Below the pieces are notes generated by a model. It did not search any database. It had not been told where the DNA came from and worked only from the letters and a program-made list of their open reading frames with translations. A stretch of 51,659 nucleotides of DNA, taken from contig QCHN01000010.1 in assembly GCA_003279565.1 (NCBI GenBank), positions 1 to 51,659 of the forward strand. Direction: 5' to 3'. Numbering within the stretch: position 1 is the first letter of the stretch; each line of letters opens with the position of its first letter. Made by a program: the position numbers and the translations under genes. Origin of the DNA: Prochlorococcus sp. AG-402-C09 (lineage in GTDB: Bacteria > Cyanobacteriota > Cyanobacteriia > PCC-6307 > Cyanobiaceae). Shown in pieces: positions 1-9,926 of this stretch.

Positions 1-131
1 ATGCTGACAACCATTGCAAAGTAGGAGACAGAGTACGGATTAAAGAGTCTCCTCCAATTAGTGCTCATAAACGATGGACGGTTACAGATGTTCTCGTTCA
101 GGGTATGAAATCTAAGGAGGCTGCAAAATGA
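1..131 (+). CDS. rpsQ: 30S ribosomal protein S17, 3' end only
   Basis: The window opens inside this gene; codons run in frame from base 3 to the TGA at 129-131. The visible 42 residues include the S17 signature region ([23 protein letters not shown]), here split only by the window edge, and end in a Lys/Glu/Ala tail. S17 binds 16S rRNA helix 11 early in small-subunit assembly. The stop overlaps the rplN start by four bases (ATGA), so the two are probably translationally coupled. The identification rests on this motif and on the position just before L14. Confidence 0.9.
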   Translation, partial: ADNHCKVGDRVRIKESPPISAHKRWTVTDVLVQGMKSKEAAK

Positions 132-493
132 TTCAGCAAGAAACATTCTTAACCGTTGCAGATAACAGTGGTGCCAAGCGTTTGCAATGTATTAGGGTCT
201 TGGGTTCTAATCGTCGGTATGCCCACGTAGGCGATGTGATTGTTGCTTCTGTTAAAGATGCGATGCCAAATATGGGAGTCAAAAAATCAGATGTCGTTAA
301 AGCGGTTGTTGTTCGCACTAGAGCAACAATGCGTAGAGAGACTGGAAATTCAATTCGCTTTGATGATAACGCTGCTGTTCTTATCAATGATGATCAAAAC
401 CCAAGAGGTACTAGGGTTTTTGGTCCCGTCGCACGAGAATTAAGAGAGCGCAATTTCACTAAAATTGTCTCTTTAGCTCCGGAGGTTATTTAG
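128..493 (+). CDS. rplN: 50S ribosomal protein L14
   Basis: Full-length L14 (121 residues, the usual length). It begins [20 protein letters not shown], the family's conserved N-terminus, and ends in the expected EL.E.....IVSLAPEV tail. L14 lies on the 50S subunit interface, contacts 16S rRNA and is the docking site for the silencing factor RsfS. A purine-rich stretch (TCTAAGGAGG, ending 7 bases before the ATG) lies inside the end of rpsQ and is an excellent ribosome binding site. It is followed after 2 bases by rplX in the same operon. Confidence 0.98.
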   Translation: MIQQETFLTVADNSGAKRLQCIRVLGSNRRYAHVGDVIVASVKDAMPNMGVKKSDVVKAVVVRTRATMRRETGNSIRFDDNAAVLINDDQNPRGTRVFGPVARELRERNFTKIVSLAPEVI

Positions 494-495
494 TC

Positions 496-852
496 ATGCC
501 AGCAATTAACAAATCCAAAGCTCCTGCTGATCGGATCAAAATGAAGATCCGTAAAGGAGATACTGTTCAGATTATTTCTGGAAAGGACAAAGGTAAAACC
601 GGTGAAGTACTTAAAACACTTCCCTATGAAAATAGAGTTTTAGTCCAAGGAATTAACCAAAGGACAAAGCATGTTAAACCATCACAGGAAGGAGAAACTG
701 GTCGAATAGAGACCAAAGAATTTCCCATGCATGCCTCAAATGTAATGATCTACTCAACTAAAGAGAAAGTTGCTAGTAAGGTTGAAATTTTTCTAGATAA
801 AGACGGATCAAAGAAACGACGATTAAAAAAGACTGGGGAATTAATTGATTAA
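496..852 (+). CDS. rplX: 50S ribosomal protein L24
   Basis: A 118-residue L24. After about 15 residues the KOW motif is visible ([20 protein letters not shown], residues 17-36). L24 is one of the two assembly initiators of the 50S subunit and binds domain I of 23S rRNA. The gene begins 2 bases after the rplN stop. The N-terminal extension of about 13 residues before the KOW core is typical of cyanobacterial forms. An 89-base gap to rplE follows, in which I see no gene. Confidence 0.97.
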   Translation: MPAINKSKAPADRIKMKIRKGDTVQIISGKDKGKTGEVLKTLPYENRVLVQGINQRTKHVKPSQEGETGRIETKEFPMHASNVMIYSTKEKVASKVEIFLDKDGSKKRRLKKTGELID

Positions 853-941
853 TTCACTATTCCTTTGTCTGAATTAACTAAAGCAGACTTTCTTTTCCTA
901 ATTGAATTCTGACCAAGACCAGAATTAAATCCTTTCCAACA

Positions 942-1481
942 ATGTCACTAAAAACCCGTTATCGAGAGACAATTAGACCAAAGCTTTTAAAAGATCTTGG
1001 TCTGAAAAATGTTCATCAAGTTCCTAAGGTGCAGAAAGTCACTTTAAATAGAGGTCTTGGTGAAGCCGCAACGAATTCAAAAGCTTTAGAAGCCTCTCTA
1101 AAGGAAATGGCAACAATCTCGGGGCAAAAAGCTCTTGTGACAAGGGCTAAGAAAGCAATTGCTACTTTTAAAATCAGACAAGGAATGCCTATTGGTTGCT
1201 CAGTCACACTTAGAGGTGATCGCATGTATGCATTCTTGGAAAGGTTCATAAATCTGGCACTTCCAAGAATCAGAGATTTTCGTGGTGTCAGTCCTAAAAG
1301 CTTTGATGGCAGAGGAAATTACACCATTGGAGTCAAAGAGCAACTTATTTTCCCTGAGATTACTTTTGACAAAGTCGACACCATTAGAGGCATGGATATC
1401 ACAATTGTGACCAGTGCTTCCTCTGATGAGCAAGGTAAGGCTCTGCTAAGTGAAATGGGAATGCCCTTCCGTAAAAAATGA
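942..1481 (+). CDS. rplE: 50S ribosomal protein L5
   Basis: A 179-residue L5, full length. Conserved blocks include the N-terminal [16 protein letters not shown], the central [12 protein letters not shown], and [21 protein letters not shown]5 binds 5S rRNA together with L18 and L25 and forms bridge B1b with S13. In most bacteria rpsN (S14) lies between rplE and rpsH; here rpsH begins only 19 bases later, so rpsN must lie elsewhere in the genome. Confidence 0.98.
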   Translation: MSLKTRYRETIRPKLLKDLGLKNVHQVPKVQKVTLNRGLGEAATNSKALEASLKEMATISGQKALVTRAKKAIATFKIRQGMPIGCSVTLRGDRMYAFLERFINLALPRIRDFRGVSPKSFDGRGNYTIGVKEQLIFPEITFDKVDTIRGMDITIVTSASSDEQGKALLSEMGMPFRKK

Positions 1482-1500
1482 GTTTGATTAGCTAAATACT

Positions 1501-1902
1501 ATGGCCAACCACGATCCAATTTCAGACATGCTCACGCGCATTCGAAATGCAAGTGAAAAGCGTCATGAACAAACCAAAGTCCCTGCTTCAAGAATGTCTC
1601 TTAGTATCGCTAAGGTTCTTCAGCGTGAGGGTTTTATCGCAGAAATCAATGAAGAAGGAGAAGGCTTTAGAAAGCAGCTCATTCTTGGATTGAAATATAC
1701 AGGTAAGCATCGATCACCCATTATTCGTTCTATGCAGCGAGTAAGTAAACCAGGGTTGAGGATTTATAAGAACACTCGAGGATTACCAAAAGTTTTAGGG
1801 GGCCTTGGAGTTGCGATAATTTCTACCTCAAAGGGGGTTATGAGTGATCGTGATGCTCGCAAGCAAGGTGTTGGAGGAGAAGTCCTCTGCTATGTCTGTT
1901 GA
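1501..1902 (+). CDS. rpsH: 30S ribosomal protein S8
   Basis: A 133-residue S8 starting [20 protein letters not shown]. The C-terminal signature ([20 protein letters not shown]) is intact. S8 binds the central domain of 16S rRNA. In E. coli it is also the translational repressor of its operon; that role is not demonstrated here. It lies directly behind rplE and 17 bases before rplF. Confidence 0.98.
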   Translation: MANHDPISDMLTRIRNASEKRHEQTKVPASRMSLSIAKVLQREGFIAEINEEGEGFRKQLILGLKYTGKHRSPIIRSMQRVSKPGLRIYKNTRGLPKVLGGLGVAIISTSKGVMSDRDARKQGVGGEVLCYVC

Positions 1903-1919
1903 TTGATTAGGTATTTATT

Positions 1920-2459
1920 ATGTCTCGTACTGGAAAAAAACCAATCTCCCTTCCTGAAAAGGTAGATGTAAAACTCGATGGACTTTCCATCACTGTTAAA
2001 GGTCCCAAAGGACAACTGCAACGAACTCTTCCTAATGGGGTAAGTCTTAGCAAAAATGAGAATACTCTTATTGTTAAGCCTTTAAATGAAAAGAGACAGT
2101 CCAGGGAAATGCATGGACTATGTAGATCTCTTGTTGCAAATATGGTTGAGGGAGTTAGTAATGGTTTTACAAAAAAACTTGAGATTGTTGGTGTTGGCTC
2201 AAGAGCTCAAGTGAAAGGGAAAACTCTTGTTGTTAGTGCTGGTTATAGCCATCCTGTTGAGGTTGTTCCTCCAGAAGGCATCACTTTTAAAGTTGAAAAT
2301 AATACAAATGTGATCGTAACTGGACCTGATAAAGAACTAGTTGGCAATGAGGCTGCCAAAATCAGAGCAATTAGGCCGCCAGAACCCTATAAAGGTAAGG
2401 GAATCAAATATGAAGGAGAAAAAATAATTAGAAAAGCTGGTAAGTCTGGCAAAGCTTAA
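1920..2459 (+). CDS. rplF: 50S ribosomal protein L6
   Basis: A 179-residue L6 with the two tandem folds usual for the family: [17 protein letters not shown] at the start and the conserved [17 protein letters not shown] block near the C-terminus (about residues 152-168). L6 contacts the sarcin-ricin loop region near the factor-binding site. Spacing to rpsH is 17 bases and to rplR 33 bases. Confidence 0.98.
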   Translation: MSRTGKKPISLPEKVDVKLDGLSITVKGPKGQLQRTLPNGVSLSKNENTLIVKPLNEKRQSREMHGLCRSLVANMVEGVSNGFTKKLEIVGVGSRAQVKGKTLVVSAGYSHPVEVVPPEGITFKVENNTNVIVTGPDKELVGNEAAKIRAIRPPEPYKGKGIKYEGEKIIRKAGKSGKA

Positions 2460-2492
2460 TCTTGCTTATTTGTTTTTTAAAATTTCTTAGCC

Positions 2493-2861
2493 ATGTCAAA
2501 ACTCTCCAGAAAACAACAGACACAAAAACGACATAAACGCTTGAGGAGAAACTTAAGCGGAACAGAAGCTCGACCAAGACTTGCTGTTTTTCGTTCTAAT
2601 AACCACATCTATGCTCAAATAATTGATGATGATGCTCAAAGCACTATATGCGCTGCATCAACTTTGGATAAAGAATTGAAAGCTTCTTTAAAAGTTAATG
2701 CTGGAAGTTGCGATGCCTCCACAGCGGTTGGAGAGCTTGTTGCAAAAAAAGCTTTATCAAAAGGCATCAAACAAGTTATCTTTGACAGAGGTGGGAACAT
2801 CTATCATGGCAGGGTTAAAGCTCTAGCCGAAGCTGCCAGAGTGGCAGGCTTGAACTTTTAA
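2493..2861 (+). CDS. rplR: 50S ribosomal protein L18
   Basis: A 122-residue L18. The basic N-terminus (about residues 1-25) is the 5S rRNA-binding segment, followed by [20 protein letters not shown] and a C-terminal [20 protein letters not shown] block. L18 brings 5S rRNA into the central protuberance with L5. It begins 33 bases after rplF. Confidence 0.97.
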   Translation: MSKLSRKQQTQKRHKRLRRNLSGTEARPRLAVFRSNNHIYAQIIDDDAQSTICAASTLDKELKASLKVNAGSCDASTAVGELVAKKALSKGIKQVIFDRGGNIYHGRVKALAEAARVAGLNF

Positions 2862-2875
2862 TCATTGCTTTAATA

Positions 2876-3499
2876 ATGACAGACTCTAAAAACCAGTCCC
2901 CAAATAAAAAAACTTCTGGATCATCAGATACCCCACCTGCTGCAGATGGTAGGCAGGAAAATCGTCGTAACCGTGGCGAAAAACGTGGCAGAAGAGATAG
3001 AAGAGGCCAAGAAAGAGATTCTGAATGGCAAGAACGTGTTGTTCAAATTAGAAGGGTCTCCAAAACTGTAAAAGGTGGAAAGAAAATGAGTTTTAGGGCA
3101 ATAGTTGTAGTAGGAAATGAAAAAGGACAAGTTGGCGTTGGGGTTGGAAAAGCTGGAGATGTTATAGGGGCCGTTCGTAAAGGAGTTGCTGATGGGAAAA
3201 AACATTTAGTTCGTGTTCCTTTAACCCGAAATAGTTCTATTCCAACTCTCTCTAATGGTCGAGATGGAGCAGCGAGCGTTTTAATCCGTCCTGCAGCGCC
3301 TGGAACAGGTGTAATTGCTGGTGGTTCAATTCGTACTGTTTTAGAATTGGCTGGGATTAAAAATGTACTTGCTAAGAGATTAGGTAGTAAGACCCCTCTC
3401 AATAATGCTCGTGCAGCAATGGTTGCGTTAAGTGAGCTAAGAACTCATAAAGCCACAGCAAAAGAGCGTGGTATTTCACTTGAGCAGATTTATTCTTAA
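2876..3499 (+). CDS. rpsE: 30S ribosomal protein S5 with charged N-terminal extension
   Basis: A 207-residue S5, longer than the roughly 167 residues of E. coli because of about 45 N-terminal residues that are low-complexity and rich in Lys, Arg, Asn and Ser. The double-stranded RNA-binding-like fold begins near residue 51 ([20 protein letters not shown]) and the second S5 domain includes [19 protein letters not shown]5 sits at the mRNA entry tunnel and affects decoding accuracy. The extended N-terminus is common in cyanobacteria. rpmD (L30), which often follows rpsE, is absent: rplO starts 5 bases after the stop. Confidence 0.97.
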   Translation: MTDSKNQSPNKKTSGSSDTPPAADGRQENRRNRGEKRGRRDRRGQERDSEWQERVVQIRRVSKTVKGGKKMSFRAIVVVGNEKGQVGVGVGKAGDVIGAVRKGVADGKKHLVRVPLTRNSSIPTLSNGRDGAASVLIRPAAPGTGVIAGGSIRTVLELAGIKNVLAKRLGSKTPLNNARAAMVALSELRTHKATAKERGISLEQIYS

Positions 3500-3504
3500 A
3501 AATC

Positions 3505-3957
3505 ATGACTATTAAATTAGAATCTCTTCAATCAAATCAAGGATCTAGACGTAAAAAAATGCGTAAAGGTCGAGGTATAGCTGCTGGCCAAGGAGCTAGT
3601 TGCGGCTTTGGAATGAGAGGGCAAAAATCTCGATCAGGTAGACCTACTCGCCCAGGCTTTGAGGGTGGTCAGATGCCTTTATATAGAAGAGTTCCAAAAT
3701 TAAAGCATTTCCCAATAGTTAATCAGAAGAATTTTACCGTCCTCAATGTTTCCAGTTTGAATGCATTGAAAGAGGGGGCAGTTGTTAATCTTGACTCATT
3801 GGTCAAGGAGGGCATTTTGACAAAACCAAAAAATCCACTAAAAATTCTTGGTAACGGTAAATTAGAAGTGAAATTAACTGTTCAAGCTGCGGCTTTTACA
3901 AGATCCGCTAAAAAGAAAATTGAAGAAGTTGGCGGTAAATGTGAGGTTTACAACTAG
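3505..3957 (+). CDS. rplO: 50S ribosomal protein L15
   Basis: A 150-residue L15. The Gly/Arg-rich N-terminal extension ([20 protein letters not shown] and GQKSRSG) that threads into 23S rRNA is clear, followed by the globular domain. It lies 5 bases after rpsE and 59 bases before secY, the standard spc-operon order without rpmD. Confidence 0.97.
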   Translation: MTIKLESLQSNQGSRRKKMRKGRGIAAGQGASCGFGMRGQKSRSGRPTRPGFEGGQMPLYRRVPKLKHFPIVNQKNFTVLNVSSLNALKEGAVVNLDSLVKEGILTKPKNPLKILGNGKLEVKLTVQAAAFTRSAKKKIEEVGGKCEVYN

Positions 3958-4016
3958 CTTCTCTATACCACTAAATTGATTTAATACTTTAGCCTCCAAT
4001 AAGTAACTTCTGTTAA

Positions 4017-5336
4017 ATGTTAATAAGTCGTGGTCGAAACCCAAGCGCAGGTGAAGTAATCACCCAGCTATTCAGTAATGAAGAGCTTAGAGGGAGAGTT
4101 TTGACTACCCTGGGTTTATTGCTAATTGTTCGATTAGGAATTTATATTCCTATGCCTGGCATAGATAGAGAGGCTTTTAAAACTTTTATTGATCAGGGTG
4201 GGCAATTGATTGGATTCCTTGATATTTTTACAGGTGGTGGTATCTCAACTTTGGGTATTTTCGCACTAGGTATTCTTCCATTTATTAATGCCTCAATAAT
4301 TATTCAATTGCTTACTGCCTCTTTACCGCAATTGGAAGATCTACAGAAAAATGAAGGCGAGGCAGGAAGAAGGAAGATTGCTCAAATCACTAGATATGTC
4401 GCTTTGGGTTGGGGATTGGTTCAAAGCACAGTTTTTGCTTTGATTCTTAGACAGTATGCAGTACAAGGTCTTGGAGAAACTGAATTTGTTATTCAAACAT
4501 CACTAGCATTAGTTACTGGATCGATGATAGTGATGTGGCTTAGTGAGATTATTACTGAAAAAGGGATAGGCCAAGGCGCTTCTTTAGTTATTTTTTTGAA
4601 TATCGTTGCGACTTTGCCTAAGGCACTTAGCTCAACGATTGAAAAAGCTCAAACCGGAGATAGAGCTGATGTTCTGGGGATAATAATTCTATTGATAGTT
4701 TTTTTAATTACTATTGTCGGTATTATTTTTGTTCAAGAAGGTGCTAGAAGAATTCCAATCGTAAGTGCAAAAAGCCAAATGGGTGGTACAGCTCTTTTGC
4801 CAAGTAGGCAAAGTTATTTACCCCTGAAATTAAATGCTGGTGGAGTTATGCCAATAATTTTTGCATCTGCATTAATTTTTCTCCCAATAACAATCGCAAA
4901 CTTTACTCAAAACCCTTTACTTATTAAGGCTGCTAGTTCACTTAATCCAGGTTCATCTAACCCATGGCCATACGCAATTACCTTTTTTGCATTGATTTTG
5001 GGTTTTGCTTATTTTTATGCTTCTTTAACAATAAATCCAATAGATATTGCTTCTAATTTAAAAAAGGGTGGAGTTGCAATTCCAGGCGTAAGGCCTGGAG
5101 GTTCTACTTCTAATTACCTTTCCGGTGTTCAAAACCGCCTTACTTTACTTGGTGGATTATTTCTTGGTTCAGTTGCTATTGTCCCTGCTGCAGTAGAGAG
5201 GGCAACTAATGTTCAAACTTTTCAGGGGCTTGGAGCAACTTCATTATTAATCTTGGTAGGAGTTGCAATTGATACATCTAAGCAGATTCAGACTTACGTC
5301 ATTTCTCAAAGATATGAAGGTTTAGTGCGTCAATAG
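4017..5336 (+). CDS. secY: Sec translocon channel subunit SecY
   Basis: A 439-residue polytopic membrane protein with about ten hydrophobic segments, the length expected of SecY. Recognisable blocks are the plug region after TM1 (GIYIPMPGID...GGQLIGFLDIFTGGG), TM2 (LGIFALGILPFINASIIIQL) and the cytosolic loop that precedes TM8 (PSRQSYLPLKLNAGGVMPII). SecY forms the protein-conducting channel in the plasma and thylakoid membranes, with SecE and SecG. It closes the spc-type gene block, 59 bases after rplO and 25 bases before adk. The start ATG is preceded only by a weak purine run. Confidence 0.98.
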   Translation: MLISRGRNPSAGEVITQLFSNEELRGRVLTTLGLLLIVRLGIYIPMPGIDREAFKTFIDQGGQLIGFLDIFTGGGISTLGIFALGILPFINASIIIQLLTASLPQLEDLQKNEGEAGRRKIAQITRYVALGWGLVQSTVFALILRQYAVQGLGETEFVIQTSLALVTGSMIVMWLSEIITEKGIGQGASLVIFLNIVATLPKALSSTIEKAQTGDRADVLGIIILLIVFLITIVGIIFVQEGARRIPIVSAKSQMGGTALLPSRQSYLPLKLNAGGVMPIIFASALIFLPITIANFTQNPLLIKAASSLNPGSSNPWPYAITFFALILGFAYFYASLTINPIDIASNLKKGGVAIPGVRPGGSTSNYLSGVQNRLTLLGGLFLGSVAIVPAAVERATNVQTFQGLGATSLLILVGVAIDTSKQIQTYVISQRYEGLVRQ

Positions 5337-5361
5337 AATTTTTACTATGATTTTTATTTAA

Positions 5362-5913
5362 ATGAAAAAGAAATTACTATTCCTTGGCCCCCCTGGTGCA
5401 GGTAAAGGGACACAAGCAAATCTTTTTTGCAAAAAGTATGGATTAGAACATCTTTCTACTGGAGAGTTACTTAGAGATGAGGTCTCTTCTGGATCCGTCT
5501 TAGGGCTCAAAGCGGCGGAGGTTATGAATAAAGGAGAATTAGTAAGTGATGAATTGGTTCTCTCAATTGTTGAAGGAAGATTGGTAAATATTAATGAAGG
5601 GTGGTTGCTTGATGGTTTTCCGAGAAATGTCAATCAAGCTAATTCTCTAAAAGGTCTTCTAAAAAAAATTAATCAACCTTTAGAAGGAGTGGTTTTAATA
5701 AAATGCGCTGATGATTATTTGATTAAAAGGCTTTTGGAAAGAGGAAGGCAGGATGATAATAAACAAGTCATTATAAATAGACTCGAAATTTACAGAGAAA
5801 AAACTTCTCCCCTTATTAATTTGTATGCCAAGCAGGGAATTCTCGAGGAGATAGAAGGTAATGCTGACATAGATGTTGTGTTTTCATGTATCGAGAAAGC
5901 TTTAGGCGGATGA
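5362..5913 (+). CDS. adk: Adenylate kinase, short-LID form
   Basis: A 183-residue adenylate kinase: ATP + AMP gives 2 ADP. The P-loop GPPGAGKGT covers residues 9-17, the AMP-binding segment includes STGELLRDE, and DGFPRN is at 84-89. The LID region (near ERGRQDDN, residues 127-133) is short and has no zinc-binding cysteines, so this is the short type usual in cyanobacteria. It lies between secY and rpmJ, as in many bacteria, but without map and infA next to it. Confidence 0.97.
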   Translation: MKKKLLFLGPPGAGKGTQANLFCKKYGLEHLSTGELLRDEVSSGSVLGLKAAEVMNKGELVSDELVLSIVEGRLVNINEGWLLDGFPRNVNQANSLKGLLKKINQPLEGVVLIKCADDYLIKRLLERGRQDDNKQVIINRLEIYREKTSPLINLYAKQGILEEIEGNADIDVVFSCIEKALGG

Positions 5914-5954
5914 TGTAGTAAAGTTATAGTTTGGAAATAGGAGAGTCTCACCAA

Positions 5955-6071
5955 ATGAAGGTTAGATCCTCAGTCAAAAAAATTAGTCCTGACGATCAGA
6001 TCGTGAGGCGCAGGGGCCGGATCTATGTGATCAACAAGAAAAGGCCTCGAAACAAACAGCGTCAGGGCTGA
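5955..6071 (+). CDS. rpmJ: 50S ribosomal protein L36, cysteine-free (zinc-independent) form
   Basis: A 38-residue gene. The protein begins [20 protein letters not shown] and ends RPRNKQRQG, the L36 signature. The zinc ribbon of classical L36 uses three Cys and one His; this protein contains no cysteine at all and no histidine, so it is the C-minus type. L36 binds 23S rRNA domain VI. GGAG lies about a dozen bases before the ATG. Gene order adk-rpmJ-rpsM supports the call. Confidence 0.96.
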
Positions 6072-6135
6072 TTCCTGACTTTCTTAAGAAGCCTTGAACG
6101 ATTAATTTTCTTTTCGTTTACTTCTTACAACAAGG

Positions 6136-6163
6136 TCATCATTAAATTATGATGATTTTTATT
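6136..6163 (+). terminator. AT-rich hairpin with short T-run between rpmJ and rpsM
   Basis: TCATCAT (6136-6142) pairs with ATGATGA (6149-6155) around a 6-base loop, followed at once by TTTTTATT. The form is that of a weak intrinsic terminator on +, but the stem is only 7 bp and AT-rich. It could act as an attenuator ahead of rpsM-rpoA rather than a full stop. Confidence 0.4.
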
Positions 6164-6185
6164 GTCCTCTTCGATTTATCCCTAA

Positions 6186-6551
6186 GTGGCACGGATCTCA
6201 GGCATCGACATACCTCGCGAAAAGCGGGTAGAAGTTGCCCTTACTTACATCTATGGTATCGGCTTAACCAGAGCTCAGACTATCCTCGAAAAATCGGGCG
6301 TTAATCCTGATATACGTGTAAAGGATTTAGACGACAGTGATGTTCAGAAGCTCAGAGCTGTTACTGAAGAATTCACCCTTGAAGGAGATTTGAGGCGCCA
6401 AGAAGGAATGGCCTTGAAACGTCTTCAAGATATCGGATGTGTTCGTGGAAGAAGGCATAGGATGAGTCTTCCTGTTCGTGGTCAACGAACCAGAACTAAT
6501 GCTCGTACACGTAGAGGAGCTAGAAAAACTGTTGCAGGAAGAAAGAAATAA
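6186..6551 (+). CDS. rpsM: 30S ribosomal protein S13
   Basis: A 121-residue S13 with a GTG start. It begins [20 protein letters not shown] and has the basic C-terminal tail ([17 protein letters not shown]) that reaches towards the tRNAs in the decoding head. S13 forms intersubunit bridges B1a/B1b with 23S rRNA and L5. A 114-base spacer with a weak hairpin separates it from rpmJ; it starts the rpsM-rpsK-rpoA-rplQ group. Confidence 0.97.
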   Translation: MARISGIDIPREKRVEVALTYIYGIGLTRAQTILEKSGVNPDIRVKDLDDSDVQKLRAVTEEFTLEGDLRRQEGMALKRLQDIGCVRGRRHRMSLPVRGQRTRTNARTRRGARKTVAGRKK

Positions 6552-6616
6552 TTTCTTAAGACTCCTGTTACCATCTGGTAATTCACTAAATCTTTTTTTT
6601 AATAAGGCACAGCCTA

Positions 6617-7009
6617 ATGGCTACAACCTCAAAGAAATCCGGTTCTAAGAAGTCAAAGCGCAACGTTCCTAATGGAGTTGTGCATATTCAAAGTACCTTC
6701 AATAACACCATTGTCTCAATTACTGACACTTCTGGTGAAGTCATTTCCTGGTCATCAGCTGGAGCTAGCGGGTTTAAAGGAGCTCGAAAAGGCACACCTT
6801 TTGCTGCTCAAACCGCTGCTGAACTTGCTGCCCGAAGGGCGCTAGAACAAGGGATGCGTCAAATAGAAGTTCTTGTAAGAGGACCAGGCTCAGGTCGTGA
6901 AACCGCAATAAGGGCGTTGCAAGTAGCTGGTCTTGAAATTACTTTGATCAGAGATGTAACTCCTCTCCCTCATAACGGTTGTAGGAGGCCTAAGCGCAGA
7001 CGCGTTTAA
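6617..7009 (+). CDS. rpsK: 30S ribosomal protein S11
   Basis: A 130-residue S11. The core [18 protein letters not shown] and the C-terminal [16 protein letters not shown] are diagnostic. S11 lines the platform at the E site, near the Shine-Dalgarno helix. It lies 65 bases after rpsM and 51 before rpoA. Confidence 0.98.
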   Translation: MATTSKKSGSKKSKRNVPNGVVHIQSTFNNTIVSITDTSGEVISWSSAGASGFKGARKGTPFAAQTAAELAARRALEQGMRQIEVLVRGPGSGRETAIRALQVAGLEITLIRDVTPLPHNGCRRPKRRRV

Positions 7010-7060
7010 AATCTATTCACTTAAGTGAAATTTTCTTTTTTTCCCACATCGCATTAGACC

Positions 7061-7999
7061 GTGTTGCAATACCAGATAGACAGGATCGACCATCAAGTTG
7101 CTAATGATCGTTCCCAAACAGGCGTTTTCCTCATTGGACCTCTTGAGAGGGGTCAAGCTACAACTTTGGGTAATTCTTTACGCAGAGTATTGATGGGCGG
7201 ACTTGAAGGCAGCGCAGTTACTGCTGTCAGGATCGCAGGAGTTAATCATGAATATGCAACAATCCCTGGAGTAAGAGAGGACGTTTTAGACATCCTTTTA
7301 AATTGCAAGCAAATTTCAGTTGATAGTAGAAGTCAGGATCTTGAGATAGGAAGAATTGTTGTAACTGGTCCAGCTGAAGTAAAAGCAAAGGATATTCAGT
7401 TCTCTTCTCAAGTTGAAGTTGTTGATGGTGATCGTCCAATAGCAACGGTTCACGAGGGCCACAACCTTGAATTAGAGTTACATGTAGAAAGGGGTGTTGG
7501 GTATCGACCGGTTGATAGAAGAAATGAAGAGACAAGTGCAATCGATTTGCTCCAAATTGATGCTGTATTTATGCCAATAAATAGAGTTAATTTTACTATT
7601 GATGAAACAGCAGTAGCTGAAGGGGGTTCTACTAGAGAAAGATTAAAAATGGAGTTGGTTACAGATGGATCTACCTCTCCAGACGATGCATTAGCCGAAG
7701 CTGCAAATCAATTAATCGAACTCTTTCAACCTCTTGCTACTGTCTCAATGGTAGAAGAGATTCCTGAAGAGCCTGAGCCTGCAGCAGAGGCTCAAATACC
7801 CCTTGAGGAGTTAAACTTGTCTGTAAGAGCTTACAACTGCCTAAAGCGTGCCCAGGTGAACTCTGTTTCAGATTTGATGGGTTTCAGTTATGAGGATTTG
7901 TTGGAAATTAAGAACTTCGGTTCTAAATCTGCTGATGAAGTTATTGAAGCTCTAGAGAGAATTGGAATTTCTATTCCGCAAAGTAGAACTTCTGCATGA
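7061..7999 (+). CDS. rpoA: RNA polymerase alpha subunit
   Basis: A 312-residue alpha subunit with a GTG start. The N-terminal dimerisation/assembly domain (about residues 1-230) contains [20 protein letters not shown]; a linker rich in Glu and Pro (about 232-245) leads to the C-terminal domain (about 248-305) with [20 protein letters not shown], the helix-hairpin-helix fold that binds UP elements and activators. It is co-directional with rpsK and rplQ, as in most bacteria. Confidence 0.98.
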   Translation: MLQYQIDRIDHQVANDRSQTGVFLIGPLERGQATTLGNSLRRVLMGGLEGSAVTAVRIAGVNHEYATIPGVREDVLDILLNCKQISVDSRSQDLEIGRIVVTGPAEVKAKDIQFSSQVEVVDGDRPIATVHEGHNLELELHVERGVGYRPVDRRNEETSAIDLLQIDAVFMPINRVNFTIDETAVAEGGSTRERLKMELVTDGSTSPDDALAEAANQLIELFQPLATVSMVEEIPEEPEPAAEAQIPLEELNLSVRAYNCLKRAQVNSVSDLMGFSYEDLLEIKNFGSKSADEVIEALERIGISIPQSRTSA

Positions 8000-8039
8000 C
8001 TTTCGGTCTTATTAAAACTACATTTCAAAGCTAATCCAA

Positions 8040-8390
8040 ATGCGTCATCAACATCGAATTCCACAATTGAGTCGCCCTGCTGATCAAAGGAAGGCACTTT
8101 TAAGAGGATTAACCACCCAATTAATTCGTGAAGGTAGAGTGACGACCACCAAAGCAAGAGCCAAAGCTTTGAGAGATGAGACCGAAAGAATGATAACTTT
8201 AGCTAAGGATGGCAGCCTCTCTTCAAGAAGAAGAGCTATTGGGTATGTTTATGATAAGCAGTTAGTTCATGCTCTTTTTGAAAAAGCTCAAGAGCGATAT
8301 GGCGATCGTCAAGGAGGCTATACTAGGATAGTTAGAACTACTCCGAGACGAGGTGATAATTCAGAAATGGCTATTGTTGAGCTTGTATAG
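8040..8390 (+). CDS. rplQ: 50S ribosomal protein L17
   Basis: A 116-residue L17 starting [20 protein letters not shown], with the conserved [20 protein letters not shown] segment. It lies near the exit tunnel of the 50S subunit. It follows rpoA after 40 bases and precedes truA by 51 bases. Confidence 0.98.
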   Translation: MRHQHRIPQLSRPADQRKALLRGLTTQLIREGRVTTTKARAKALRDETERMITLAKDGSLSSRRRAIGYVYDKQLVHALFEKAQERYGDRQGGYTRIVRTTPRRGDNSEMAIVELV

Positions 8391-8441
8391 GAAATTAATT
8401 TTATAAAACTTAAACCAATAACTTTTAATTTTTAGTTTAAT

Positions 8442-9272
8442 TTGACCTATCGTATTGCTCTTGTTATTCAATACGATGGATCAGGTTATAGAGGCTGGCA
8501 AAACCAAAAAGATTCAATAACTGTACAAGGAATCTTAGAAGAAAAAATTGCAGAGCTTGATCCAATTAGACCAGTCAAGGTAGTAGCAGCAGGCAGAACT
8601 GATTCAGGAGTTCATGCGTCTGGACAAGTTGTTCATTTTGATTGTTCTGGTCCAATTCCTATTCATAAATGGGCATCAGCTCTGAATGGCAGACTTCCAG
8701 AATCAATTAAAGTTCTTGAAGCAGTCGGTGTTCCCAGTGATTGGCATGCTTGCTATTCGGCCAAATATCGAAGGTATAGATATTCTATTTTTAATGGTTC
8801 TTATCCAAATCTTTTTCTTCAAAATATAAGTTGGCATAAATATAGATTTAGATTGGATGACAATTTAATGAAGCATGCTCTAAATGACTTATTAGGTTTG
8901 CATGATTTTGCAGCGTTTCAAAAAGCAGGAAGTAATAGGAGTAATTCATTTACCACAGTGCAAGATGTTTCTATTTTCCGTCATGGAGAGATAGTCACAG
9001 TTGAAATTCAGGCTAGTGGCTTTTTGTATGGGATGGTTAGGCTTTTGATGGGTCAATTAGTTGCTGTAGGAGAAAAACGACTTTCTCTTGAGCAATATAG
9101 ATACAGGTGGAGAAAGGGTTTGCGCTCTGAGGTGAAAGAGGCTGCTCCGCCGCATGGTCTGTGTTTGATAAGAGTTGGTTATGAGAAAGAAATCTTTTCA
9201 AAAGAGAAAAGCTTTGATACTTTCCCTAGGTTTTCTCTCCCAATATTTGAGTCTTCAAAATACATAAACTAA
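8442..9272 (+). CDS. truA: tRNA pseudouridine(38-40) synthase TruA
   Basis: A 276-residue TruA that converts uridines 38-40 of the tRNA anticodon arm to pseudouridine. The catalytic aspartate is D54 in GRTDSGVHA (residues 51-59); FMYGM-like [17 protein letters not shown] near residue 200 is the conserved C-terminal block. The start is TTG; an upstream ATG is not available in frame. The last 30 residues or so are Ser/Phe/Lys-rich and not conserved. Its position between rplQ and rplM is the same as in many cyanobacteria. Confidence 0.96.
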   Translation: MTYRIALVIQYDGSGYRGWQNQKDSITVQGILEEKIAELDPIRPVKVVAAGRTDSGVHASGQVVHFDCSGPIPIHKWASALNGRLPESIKVLEAVGVPSDWHACYSAKYRRYRYSIFNGSYPNLFLQNISWHKYRFRLDDNLMKHALNDLLGLHDFAAFQKAGSNRSNSFTTVQDVSIFRHGEIVTVEIQASGFLYGMVRLLMGQLVAVGEKRLSLEQYRYRWRKGLRSEVKEAAPPHGLCLIRVGYEKEIFSKEKSFDTFPRFSLPIFESSKYIN

Positions 9273-9473
9273 ATCAAAGATTAATGAATTAAAATTGGGA
9301 ATTTTGTTAAATCAGTAATTAAAATTTTATGCGAACAAAAAGACCAGTTTTAAGCCATGAAAGTGTAGAATCATTTTTCTGGAGAATCAGTTCAATTTTT
9401 TGACTTGATAACTTCCTTAAACAGTATTATCAAAACGATAATGCTTATTCAGCGTTAAAGGTGTTCAGAAAAA

Positions 9474-9926
9474 ATGAACAAGACATCAGTTCCATCGCCG
9501 GATTCAATAGATCGCCAGTGGTTTCTGGTGGATGCAGAGAATCAGACTCTTGGTAGATTAGCAACCGAAGTTGCTAGCGTGCTGAGAGGTAAGACAAAGC
9601 CAAATTTCACTCCTCATTTAGATACTGGTGATTTTGTCATTGTCGTAAATGCAGAAAAGATCAAAGTAACCGGCAAAAAATCAGATCAAAAGCTTTACCG
9701 TAGACACTCTGGACGGCCTGGTGGAATGAAAGTGGAAACCTTTAAGTCTCTTCAATCAAGAATTCCAGAGAGAATAGTTGAAAAGGCAATTAAAGGAATG
9801 CTTCCTCACACAAGGTTAGGAAGGCAATTATTTACTAAACTCAAAGTCTATAAGGGCTCTAATCATCCCCATTCAGCTCAAGAACCTAAAATTCTCAATC
9901 TAAATTCTGAATCTGTTACGAAATGA
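9474..9926 (+). CDS. rplM: 50S ribosomal protein L13
   Basis: A 150-residue L13: [36 protein letters not shown] and [19 protein letters not shown] are all present. L13 is an early 50S assembly protein. Its stop overlaps the rpsI start by four bases (ATGA), so the pair is coupled. The 201 bases between truA and rplM hold no gene I can support; the sequence there is AT-rich and probably carries the promoter. Confidence 0.98.
   Translation: MNKTSVPSPDSIDRQWFLVDAENQTLGRLATEVASVLRGKTKPNFTPHLDTGDFVIVVNAEKIKVTGKKSDQKLYRRHSGRPGGMKVETFKSLQSRIPERIVEKAIKGMLPHTRLGRQLFTKLKVYKGSNHPHSAQEPKILNLNSESVTK

Noticed and set aside
9329-9403. A 24-codon frame between truA and rplM (MRTKRPVLSHESVESFFWRI...)
   Set aside because: Too short, no ribosome binding site and no family; probably chance in the rplM promoter region.
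9400-9430. Promoter-like TTGACT and TATTAT before rplM
   Set aside because: The 19-base spacing is too wide for a confident call, and AT-rich DNA gives many such pairs.
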